DNA from: Calditrichia bacterium
GTDB taxonomy: Bacteria; Calditrichota; Calditrichia; RBG-13-44-9; J042
Length of the DNA stretch: 5,048 nucleotides
Reading direction: 5' to 3'
Assembly (NCBI GenBank): GCA_030430345.1
Contig: JAUIFT010000281.1
Span: 1 to 5,048, forward strand
Shown here: in pieces, positions 1 to 5,039 of the stretch
How positions within the stretch are numbered: the first letter of the stretch is position 1
How the letters are laid out: every line of letters starts with the position of its first letter
Notes under the pieces: model-generated
What the model was told of the DNA's origin: nothing
Seen by the model: the letters and a program-made list of their open reading frames with translations, nothing else
The model's database searches: none
Program-made: the position numbers and the translations under genes

Positions 1-467
1 CCATGTTCCTCGACATGAATTTCGATCGGCGCGGATTCAAAATCGGCATGATCGCCATGCAAAATACTAATGGTGAGATCGGTATGCCCATGAGATTCAC
101 CCTTAATATGAAAGGACCAATCCTCTCCTGCATGTTGAACAATTGAAGCGATACTTTCATCTTCAATATTCAGGCCGAGGGAAATTTCATCATCATCCGG
201 TACGCCTTCAGTGCCATCATCTTTAAGAAAGCGAACACTGATCAGCGTGGTGGTGAGATCTTCTTCAACTTCAATTTCACCGGTAACAGCGCCATTTTCA
301 TAGGAAACAATGTCCACGCCGTTCTGGCGCAATGTGAGGCCTACCGCCTCAAAATGATCTTCATCTTCCGGGGCTGTACTGTCTTCGCTACAACCGGCGG
401 CTAAAATAATTAACGTAGTTAGTATCGCTAGATATTTAAAAATGTCTGTAAGATTTTTGGGTAACAT
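1..467 (-). CDS. Acidic, His-rich putative lipoprotein, possibly metal-associated (3' end outside window)
   Basis: The 155 visible residues run off the left edge, so the C-terminus is missing. Residues 9-25 form a hydrophobic signal segment ending in the lipobox-like ILAAGC, with Cys26 as the lipidated residue, followed by a Ser/Asp/Glu/Pro linker. This predicts an exported lipoprotein. The mature part is strongly acidic (runs such as EVEED and DDDE) and looks like one or two beta-sandwich domains. Histidines cluster late, in HIKGESHGH (120-128), LHGDHADF (136-143) and HVEEH (151-155). The start is ATG at 467, with GGAG five bases upstream. It lies 18 bases after the stop of the preceding small membrane protein, so the two are probably co-transcribed and perhaps translationally coupled. 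I do not recognise a named family with certainty. The His/Asp/Glu-rich surface suggests metal binding, which is inference. Such lipoproteins often sit beside TonB-dependent receptors, and one could lie past the left edge. Confidence 0.8.
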   Translation of the reverse strand, partial: MLPKNLTDIFKYLAILTTLIILAAGCSEDSTAPEDEDHFEAVGLTLRQNGVDIVSYENGAVTGEIEVEEDLTTTLISVRFLKDDGTEGVPDDDEISLGLNIEDESIASIVQHAGEDWSFHIKGESHGHTDLTISILHGDHADFESAPIEIHVEEH

Positions 468-485
468 TTTTTCTCCAATTCCTGT

Positions 486-803
486 TCAATAATTTATATG
501 AAAATTCAATTTTTTGCCAGTGATAGGAATAAAATTCGGTGGCGCTCTGTTGGAGAAATTGCATTTATAAAACCGCTCCGGCAGGTTTGTTTCGTAAACG
601 AAAAGGAGTTCTGATTTTCTATATGGGGCCAATAAAATTATGGCGATAATCGCTATGAGAAAACCTGAGTAATGATTGTAAACCACGCAAAGCACACAAT
701 CCGGCGTATCGATTGGATGCTGATGCAGCAACGGCATGAAAATCATAAAGCTAAGTATTAGCAGCGCTAATACAATTATTAGTGGGTTTTTAAATCGTCT
801 CAT
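486..803 (-). CDS. Small membrane protein with HxH, CxxC and RAPP motifs (DUF2946-like)
   Basis: This is a 105-residue protein if translation starts at ATG 803. It has a basic start (MRRFK), a hydrophobic segment at about 7-23, then PLLHQHP (24-30), CVLC (36-39), a second hydrophobic segment at about 48-60, and RAPP (86-89) before a short polar tail. The order hydrophobic segment, HxH, CxxC, APP near the C-terminus resembles small DUF2946-type proteins, which are often found near metal (copper) uptake or efflux genes but have no settled function. A longer reading starts at GTG 854 and adds 17 residues (PDHQLTIEYNSW and onward). I prefer 803 for two reasons: AAAGAG sits four bases upstream, and from this Met the first 30 residues align without gaps with the neighbouring paralogue at 995-1285. 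The tail after RAPP (about 16 residues) is longer than in that paralogue. The His and Cys residues could bind a metal ion; this is inferred from motif only. Confidence 0.75.
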   Translation of the reverse strand: MRRFKNPLIIVLALLILSFMIFMPLLHQHPIDTPDCVLCVVYNHYSGFLIAIIAIILLAPYRKSELLFVYETNLPERFYKCNFSNRAPPNFIPITGKKLNFHINY

Positions 804-917
804 AAAGCTCTTTAACCAGCTATTATACTCAATGGTCAATTGATGATCAGGCACATTTCTTCTGCATTGGTAAATTGTTATTACCGGATAACAGAAAAGC
901 GTGTACCCGTTCGATGC

Positions 918-926
918 AGTATAACA
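918..926 (-). promoter_or_regulatory. Candidate extended -10 promoter element
   Basis: Reading the minus strand, TGTTATACT matches the extended -10 pattern TGnTATAAT with one mismatch. It lies in the 191-base gap between the two small membrane-protein genes and would start a leader of about 110 bases ahead of ATG 803. No good -35 hexamer is present at 16-18 bases, which is acceptable for an extended -10 but keeps confidence low. If real, the downstream pair can be transcribed independently of the first small gene. Confidence 0.25.
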
Positions 927-994
927 TCATTTCTCTATACAACCGGAAACGACACCGCAACGGGCGGATGCAAAACAATGTATGTATCTTAAAA

Positions 995-1285
995 TTAGAC
1001 CAAAGCAGGAGGAGCTTTGTTAATGAAAAGGAATCCGGAAAAGGCTGCAAAAACCGTTTCCTGGACGACAATAGCAAAGTGTGAGGTTTGCTTGAGAGGA
1101 TTGTTGACAGTAACGGCCTGCGCAGGTTGGGAACCATTGAGATGGTTCTCAACAATATTCGCCATACACTCTACCGGCTGCTCTTCACAGGTATCGGGAT
1201 GGTGATGCAGAAGGGGCAGGCCCACGGCAATCCCGGCCATCAGAACGATGGCACATATGAGTGATATTTTCGATAATCTACGCAT
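995..1285 (-). CDS. Small membrane/exported protein with HHH, paired Cys and APP motifs (DUF2946-like paralogue)
   Basis: This 96-residue protein has a basic N-terminus (MRRLSK), one hydrophobic segment (about 7-23), PLLHHHP (24-30), cysteines 33 and 40, and KAPPALV at the C-terminus. The segment can serve as a membrane anchor or an uncleaved signal, leaving the His/Cys part in the periplasm. It matches the protein at 486-803 in motif order and in exact spacing up to the HxHP motif. It differs in three ways: its cysteines are six residues apart (C-x6-C) rather than CxxC, it has a third histidine, and its second hydrophobic stretch (about 70-87) is weaker. ATG 1285 is the first possible start, since an in-frame TGA lies two codons upstream. 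No clear Shine-Dalgarno sequence is visible there. Function is unknown; a role in sensing or handling a metal such as copper or zinc is inferred from the histidines, cysteines and company. Other-frame readings over this stretch lack such motifs. Confidence 0.7.
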   Translation of the reverse strand: MRRLSKISLICAIVLMAGIAVGLPLLHHHPDTCEEQPVECMANIVENHLNGSQPAQAVTVNNPLKQTSHFAIVVQETVFAAFSGFLFINKAPPALV

Positions 1286-1376
1286 TGTCGTTCACTATTT
1301 TATGCCTATTTGATACAATCTGGCATTAAGTAAAGTTTCCTGCCCTACTAAAATTTTGATACTTTGGGCAGCTGAA

Positions 1377-1405
1377 AAGATACATGCTTTTCTCAATTTT
1401 GACAA
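1377..1405 (-). promoter_or_regulatory. Candidate sigma70-type promoter for the small-protein cassette
   Basis: On the minus strand TTGTCA (1405-1400; 5 of 6 to consensus) is followed after 17 bases by TATCTT (1382-1377; 4 of 6). It lies in the 193-base gap downstream of the S9-type hydrolase and would give a leader of about 85 bases before ATG 1285. The correct spacing is encouraging. The bacterial group may use a different promoter consensus, and AT-rich gaps produce such matches by chance. Confidence 0.3.
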
Positions 1406-1478
1406 TGGAAATAAAAATTCAGGGCACCAGGCAAAAAGTTGTAGTTAAGAATCTCAGCAATTTTTGGGGAAATGCATA

Positions 1479-2432
1479 CTACCGGCCATGCGGCGCCATA
1501 TTTGGTAATGGCTTATGGTCCCGTAAATAACCGCCCAGCCAATCCTTTATCAGGCGATCAACTTCCGCGCGATGTTCCCGCAGGCCATGGTCGCCGCCTT
1601 CAAAGAAGACCAGGCGAAAGGGATGTTTTGCTTCATACAAACGATTGCTCATTTCCAACGCTTCTTCCGGCGGCACCCGCCAGTCGGCACTGCCGTGGAG
1701 CAACAATAACGGCGTAGTTTTCGCAAGCTTGTCCGCCCAAAACACTGCTGAGCGTGCTTTCAGCGCGCTTTCGCGATTCTCCCAATAATCCGGGATCAAT
1801 TCCGCATAGACATATTTCTCCATATCCGGGCGCTGCTCGATGTTCTTAAAGGCATTGGCTGCACCGGCGCCGACAATGGCGGCTTTAAATTTGTTGGTCT
1901 TTGTCAGGGCAAGATAAGTCATCATTCCGCCGCGGCTCCAACCGTAAATTCCCATGCGGGAAGTATCCGCTGCCGGCTGGCCGGCCAGTAGCGGAATCAA
2001 ATTCAGCACATCGTTCACATCTGCACCGCCAAATTCTTCCCGCCCTTCGCCACCGGCATTGCCGCGGTATTGGCTGGCGACCACCACATATCCCCAACTT
2101 GCTAAACGCCCCATCCAAATGAGTGCTCTTTTTGGGGTTAAAGCACCAAAATCCCGGTTGCCGCCACGATTGAGAATTACGCAGGGATATTTACCTGCAC
2201 CGACCGGGGTGCAGAGATATCCCTTTACTTTTAGTCCGTCACTGATATAAGTAATGTCATGGAGCGTCACTGCGTCGGAAACCCCGGTAATAGCAGGGAT
2301 TCTTTCCGCCAGTTTTGCCAGGGTATCCGCAGGGAAATATACCGGTGTCTGATTAACAATAGTGCCGTTTTGGGCAAACAAATGAACCGAAAACAGGAGT
2401 GCCGCGAAAAATAATCTGGAAATTGAAAACAT
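1479..2432 (-). CDS. Secreted S9-type (prolyl oligopeptidase-like) alpha/beta hydrolase
   Basis: This 317-residue protein has a signal peptide at residues 1-20 (hydrophobic run ending HLFA, cleavage before QNG), so it should act in the periplasm or outside the cell. The alpha/beta-hydrolase core starts near residue 60. The oxyanion-side loop is NRGGNRDFG (88-96). The nucleophile elbow is GWSRGG with Ser166. The acid is Asp250 in HGSADWRVPP, and the base is His282 in GGDHG. The triad is therefore complete and in the order of S9 peptidases and acyl-peptide or dienelactone-type hydrolases. Unlike classical prolyl oligopeptidases it has no N-terminal propeller of its own, so it is a stand-alone catalytic domain. 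The substrate could be a short peptide or an ester and cannot be told from sequence. ATG 2432 has AGGGG three bases upstream. A propeller lipoprotein gene precedes it on the same strand, 167 bases away, which may or may not be functionally linked. Confidence 0.9.
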   Translation of the reverse strand: MFSISRLFFAALLFSVHLFAQNGTIVNQTPVYFPADTLAKLAERIPAITGVSDAVTLHDITYISDGLKVKGYLCTPVGAGKYPCVILNRGGNRDFGALTPKRALIWMGRLASWGYVVVASQYRGNAGGEGREEFGGADVNDVLNLIPLLAGQPAADTSRMGIYGWSRGGMMTYLALTKTNKFKAAIVGAGAANAFKNIEQRPDMEKYVYAELIPDYWENRESALKARSAVFWADKLAKTTPLLLLHGSADWRVPPEEALEMSNRLYEAKHPFRLVFFEGGDHGLREHRAEVDRLIKDWLGGYLRDHKPLPNMAPHGR

Positions 2433-2468
2433 CTTCCCCTTCTCGATCTTAAAAAATTACCTGGCAAG

Positions 2469-2512
2469 ATCGGTTATTTTCGCTTTGATTTATGTAACCG
2501 ATGTTACCGATC
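2469..2512. repeat. Cluster of three ATCGGTWA motifs, operator-like
   Basis: Plus-strand ATCGGTTA (2469-2476) and its exact reverse complement TAACCGAT (2495-2502) form an 8-bp inverted repeat with an 18-base spacer. A third copy, GTTACCGAT (2503-2511), directly follows GTAACCGAT (2494-2502) as a nine-base tandem repeat with one mismatch. GTAAC-CGAT-GTTAC (2494-2507) is also a small dyad. The cluster lies 37-80 bases upstream of the hydrolase start at 2432, where a regulator would bind. No known regulator is recognised. Most of the 167-base gap (2433-2599) otherwise shows nothing clear. Confidence 0.4.
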
Positions 2513-2599
2513 AGGGATAGGCGTTATTTGTAAAACGGCACCGCGCTTTACGGCTGTTCCATGCCGCTTTTCTCATCGATATGCCATGCTTTGCTTATG

Positions 2600-3655
2600 C
2601 TACAGGCGCACCGTTGAAATTGCCAAAGTTGCATCACCGAATATCGTTTCTGCAGTCAAATTGCTTATTTCACCAGTGCTGAGATTCAGGATGTAATAAT
2701 CCCGCTGGTAATAGGAGACAAAATGGCTCTTGTATAAAACGCGCTGCCCATCGGGAAAGAATAGCGGTTGCGAACAATTTTGATCTGCCTGGCTAACCAG
2801 GCGGGTTAAATTCTCTCCGCTGCTATCTATTTGATAGACTTCTCTTCGGTTTGACAAACTATCAGCCCGCCCAAAAACAATGGTACGGCCATCAGGATGC
2901 CAGGAATACCCGGAGAGGCCGTAGCGGCCATTGTCAAAGATTATCCTTTTGCTGTTATCTTCCAAATCCAGAATAGCGAGAGAGTTATTCCCGGCATCGC
3001 GATGATAATATATCCACCGCCGACCATCAATCGTTTCTAACCACTGAGTAGAAATATCCACCAAATAGGTCTGAGTTTTATCCAATACATTTAGCAGGTA
3101 TAATTGCCCAATGCCGGTCGTGTCATTTCTCGCTCGCTTGTAGATCAGCAGATGATTTTTTATATGCGTCCAATCGACATGCGCACAGTGTTCGTCTTCC
3201 GCTTCCGTTAAAAGAATTTCTTTATTGCTGCCATCGGTATTAACGAGATACAAATCCCGGCGGCCACTCGTCTGGTTCGTATTAAAATAAGCTATTTTCG
3301 AGCCTTCGGGAGAAAACCGCGGACGGAATTTAAAGCCATCATCTTTTGCCAGCAGCCGCTTTTTATTTGAATTTACATCGGCCATATATAAATCCCAACG
3401 GTCCGAACCAAAGGCAGTTTGAACCACATAAGTCAGCTCGCCAGAAACTGGTGACCAGGTTGGTTGACTGACAATACCGCTGGCGATCATCTGCTGCCTT
3501 TTCCCTTTCGGGTTAAATAAATACAGGTCGCCACTCCCATCAGGAATTGCGGCAATGTTATATTCCGGTTCGCTGACGGTGGTCAGACTCTTTTCGCATC
3601 CTCCGCTCCAGATGCTGATGAGTGCTATTGTTAACAGGGTAAATATCTTTTGCAT
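2600..3655 (-). CDS. TolB-like beta-propeller (PD40/WD40-like) lipoprotein
   Basis: This 351-residue protein has a signal peptide ending in SGGC, with Cys20 as the probable lipidated residue. The lipobox is slightly atypical, with Ser at -3 and Trp at -4. Glu at +2 does not match the Asp inner-membrane retention signal, so outer-membrane sorting is likely. The rest is a propeller of about six or seven repeats of the form xDLYLxNxxG...W/FSPDGxxIxY. Blade turns are visible at DLYLF (43-47), WSPVSG (67-72), DLYMA (88-92), FSPEG (114-118), DLYLV (134-138), QLYLL (184-188), HPDG (253-256), VYQID (273-277), FPDG (300-303) and YYILN (320-324). This is the PD40 repeat of TolB and of DPP/POP propellers, generally a protein- or ligand-binding scaffold without catalysis. 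ATG 3655 has GAGGGG seven bases upstream. A specific TolB/Pal role is not supported, because no TolB N-terminal domain or Tol genes are seen. The next gene downstream is a propeller-less S9-type hydrolase. Confidence 0.88.
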   Translation of the reverse strand: MQKIFTLLTIALISIWSGGCEKSLTTVSEPEYNIAAIPDGSGDLYLFNPKGKRQQMIASGIVSQPTWSPVSGELTYVVQTAFGSDRWDLYMADVNSNKKRLLAKDDGFKFRPRFSPEGSKIAYFNTNQTSGRRDLYLVNTDGSNKEILLTEAEDEHCAHVDWTHIKNHLLIYKRARNDTTGIGQLYLLNVLDKTQTYLVDISTQWLETIDGRRWIYYHRDAGNNSLAILDLEDNSKRIIFDNGRYGLSGYSWHPDGRTIVFGRADSLSNRREVYQIDSSGENLTRLVSQADQNCSQPLFFPDGQRVLYKSHFVSYYQRDYYILNLSTGEISNLTAETIFGDATLAISTVRL

Positions 3656-3791
3656 ATCGTTCCCCTCTATATAGCGATTAAGTAATTGTGTATAAATTGC
3701 TGGTATTTTCCAGATAAGATAAACAAAATCTACCGGATGAAAAATACCTTAAACAGGTCATTTTTAAGCAAAATTCAATCCATCCCATCCC

Positions 3792-3819
3792 AAAAATGTC
3801 AGGCCGATTCTTTCGGCCT
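3792..3819 (-). terminator. Terminator-like hairpin with T tract
   Basis: The minus strand reads AGGCCGA, loop AAGAA, TCGGCCT (3819-3801), a perfect 7-bp GC-rich stem, then GACA and TTTTT (3796-3792). This fits an intrinsic terminator for transcripts arriving from the 4070-4939 hydrolase or from the structured element at 3832-3913. The four bases between stem and T tract are slightly unfavourable. The plus strand lacks a T tail, which supports the minus orientation. Confidence 0.5.
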
Positions 3820-3831
3820 CTTAAATTGTTC

Positions 3832-3913
3832 AAAAAAAACGCCCTTTTCCAGAAGAAGTAACATGCAAACACAATTGCATCGCTTCATCTATTGTCTGTT
3901 TAACTAAGGGCGT
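3832..3913 (-). ncRNA. Candidate structured RNA: nested three-tier stem ending in a T tract
   Basis: Read on the minus strand, the outer stem ACGCCCTT (3913-3906) pairs perfectly with AAGGGCGT (3846-3839). Inside it AGATGAAG (3890-3883) pairs with CTTCTTCT (3858-3851) at 7 of 8 positions. Inside that ATGCAA (3880-3875) pairs perfectly with TTGCAT (3868-3863) around a six-base loop. The outer stem is followed directly by seven more T (3838-3832). About 21 pairs in 75 bases, with a terminator-like tail, suggest a small RNA, a structured 3' end of the upstream hydrolase mRNA, or a dispersed palindromic element. I recognise no known RNA family. A 34-codon minus-strand frame (3934-3830) crosses it and is probably fortuitous. 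Confidence 0.35.
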
Positions 3914-3963
3914 GTTGACATTCAGCCATTTCATATATCATTCGAACAAACGCCGGTCCTGGG

Positions 3964-3982
3964 AATAATGCGCGGCATTATT
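3964..3982. repeat. Perfect 8-bp palindrome with 3-base loop
   Basis: AATAATGC (3964-3971) and GCATTATT (3975-3982) are exact reverse complements around GCG. On neither strand does a T tract follow immediately, so this is not a standard terminator. It could be a protein-binding site or the first stem of a larger RNA that includes the 3832-3913 structure. Confidence 0.45.
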
Positions 3983-4044
3983 GGCTTTAATTATTTTCAG
4001 CTTTATCTATCTATTAAATTTTGCGCGTACTTTTTCCACTTATC

Positions 4045-4058
4045 GCGGACGTATCCGC
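4045..4058 (-). other. Short stem-loop just after the hydrolase stop codon
   Basis: The minus strand reads GCGGA, TACG, TCCGC: a 5-bp GC-rich stem with a UNCG-type loop starting 11 bases after the stop of the 4070-4939 gene. No T tract follows, so it is more likely a 3'-end stabilising hairpin than a terminator. It is short enough to be chance. Confidence 0.25.
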
Positions 4059-4069
4059 TATTTCGGGAA

Positions 4070-4939
4070 TCAGTCTTTCTTTTTCCGGAAGAGCTTGTTG
4101 AATGCATCGTAAACAGCGAGGTGTAAAGCATCGCCATGACTGAGCTCCTCAAAAAAACCAAAGTGAATCCCGGTATTCACGGAGTTTCCGGATTTAAGTT
4201 TTTCGAAAAGCGCTTTTGCCAATCTCTCCATAATCTCCCCTTCTTTCCCGACGCCGACATAAACGAATTTTCCGGCAGGGAGTGCTTTGAGTTTCGTTGC
4301 CAGCAGCGATTCGTCATCCCACCAAAGGCTGGGGCTGATGATGATGTAATGGTCAAAAAGCGCCGGTTTACGAAACAACACCTGCGTCGCCAGCAGCCCA
4401 CCCAGCGATTGCCCAATCAGGGTCCGGTTCGCGCCAATGCGATAATTCTCGCTGATTAACGGCTGCAACTCCTTTTCCAGAAACGCCATGAATTTGGCAG
4501 CACCGCCGGCAGTGGGAAAATCCTTCTGTTCTTCCATATTTTTTGAGGGGTAAGTGAAATCTCTTCTTCTGTCCACATTGGCAATACCGACAACAATCGT
4601 TTCCGGGAGCATATTAATCCAGGAAAAAGACCCGAATTGCACCAGACCGGCAATATGGATAAAATCCTCATCTACCGAACCGTCGAGCAGATAAATAACC
4701 GGATAAACCCTGGTAGAATCGTAAGTGTAGCTGTTCGGCAAATAAACGTTCAGCACCCTTTTCTCATCAAGCACAGCAGAATGAATTTCAATCGTTTCTC
4801 CGATAGAAAATTGCGAGCGCTGAACAATCGCCGCCTCGTTCTGCGCGAGAAGGCCGGAGAGACAACCGATTAGTAAGAACATCGCTAAAATTTTTGCTGG
4901 TTTGTTAACGGCCACTGCCAAATGCGCCTCAATTGCCAT
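4070..4939 (-). CDS. Exported alpha/beta hydrolase, esterase D / enterochelin-esterase (Fes/IroE) type
   Basis: This 289-residue protein resembles the esterase family PF00756, which includes periplasmic siderophore esterases (IroE, BesA) and esterase D. After an export signal (about 12-32) come the early strand VYLPNSY (65-71) and VIYLLDG (81-87), which carries the oxyanion region. The nucleophile elbow GQSLGG has Ser178, and the family-typical SPSLWWDD follows at 202-209. FVYVGVGKEGE (225-235) probably supplies the acid residue, and SHGDAL with His268 supplies the base. The substrate is not determined; siderophore esters are one family option, but no siderophore gene is nearby. The signal is ambiguous: LIGC (23-26) fits a lipobox, while LLAQ (30-33) fits ordinary cleavage. 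ATG 4939 has only a weak GGAT upstream. TTG 4921, with GAGG five bases before it, would give a more usual signal-peptide N-terminus (283 residues) and is a serious alternative. The gene is apparently first in its transcription unit. Confidence 0.85.
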   Translation of the reverse strand: MAIEAHLAVAVNKPAKILAMFLLIGCLSGLLAQNEAAIVQRSQFSIGETIEIHSAVLDEKRVLNVYLPNSYTYDSTRVYPVIYLLDGSVDEDFIHIAGLVQFGSFSWINMLPETIVVGIANVDRRRDFTYPSKNMEEQKDFPTAGGAAKFMAFLEKELQPLISENYRIGANRTLIGQSLGGLLATQVLFRKPALFDHYIIISPSLWWDDESLLATKLKALPAGKFVYVGVGKEGEIMERLAKALFEKLKSGNSVNTGIHFGFFEELSHGDALHLAVYDAFNKLFRKKKD

Positions 4940-5003
4940 ATCAGATATCCATTCATCACTTCATTGATTTTTTGCTGCAATCCTTACCAAACTAGCAATT
5001 TTG

Positions 5004-5016
5004 TTGATTTTATCAA
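5004..5016. promoter_or_regulatory. TTGAT-N3-ATCAA dyad in the upstream/divergent region
   Basis: A perfect 5-bp inverted repeat lies in the 109-base region between the hydrolase start (4939) and the right edge, positioned to control the hydrolase, a divergent gene, or both. It resembles the FNR/CRP-like half-sites TTGAT and ATCAA, but its spacer is three bases rather than the four of a classical FNR box. The surroundings are AT-rich, so a chance match is possible. Confidence 0.3.
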
Positions 5017-5034
5017 AATATCCCATCCGCCCGC

Positions 5035-5039
5035 AGGAG
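5035..5039 (+). promoter_or_regulatory. Ribosome binding site of a probable plus-strand gene beyond the edge
   Basis: AGGAG on the plus strand is followed by nine bases up to the window end. A start codon immediately after the edge would have normal spacing. If so, the 4070-4939 gene is divergently transcribed from this neighbour and 4940-5034 is a shared promoter region. The start codon itself is not in view. Confidence 0.35.

Larger units (their letters stand above)
3656..4069. other. 414-base non-coding region rich in inverted repeats
   Basis: No convincing gene lies between the two flanking minus-strand genes. Short open frames exist (minus 3678-3872, plus 3686-3907), but they run through hairpins, have odd Cys/aromatic-rich composition and show no family resemblance. 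The stretch holds at least four separate stem-forming repeats, listed individually, and the leader of the propeller lipoprotein gene (about 3656-3790). It is probably where the upstream hydrolase transcript ends. Confidence 0.6.

Noticed and set aside
847..1155. Minus-strand 102-codon frame overlapping the first small membrane protein
   Set aside because: It is Ser/Leu/Arg-rich with no recognisable motif, overlaps a frame with clear His/Cys/APP motifs, and looks like a shadow.
1425..1436. Hairpin GCCTGGTGCCCTG downstream of the S9-type hydrolase
   Set aside because: The arms are direct rather than inverted repeats on inspection, so no stable stem forms.
2530..2567. Terminator after the propeller lipoprotein gene (CGGCA...TGCCG then TTTT)
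   Set aside because: It has only five pairs around a loop of more than 20 bases with competing pairings; too weak to call.
3678..3872. Minus-strand 64-codon frame in the repeat-rich gap
   Set aside because: It begins inside the nested stem, crosses the terminator-like hairpin, has no ribosome binding site, and has unusual Cys/Phe-rich composition.
3686..3907. Plus-strand 73-codon frame in the repeat-rich gap
   Set aside because: It runs antisense through two hairpins, has no ribosome binding site or family resemblance, and opposes every other gene.
3839..3913. Miniature transposable element with ACGCCCTT terminal repeats
   Set aside because: No target-site duplication flanks it, the ends are only 8 bases, and the extra internal stems with T tail fit an RNA or terminator better. 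Copy number cannot be checked here.
3830..3934. 34-codon minus-strand frame (MKWLNVNTPL...) across the nested stem
   Set aside because: It is very short, lacks a good ribosome binding site, and its ends are dictated by the inverted repeat and T tract. Repeat or RNA structure explains it better, though a microprotein is not excluded.
4136..4459. Plus-strand 107-codon frame inside the Fes/IroE-type hydrolase
   Set aside because: It is antisense to a gene with a clear catalytic serine elbow and family motifs; a shadow frame.
5004..5016. True FNR box
   Set aside because: The spacer between TTGAT and ATCAA is three bases; the established FNR site needs four.
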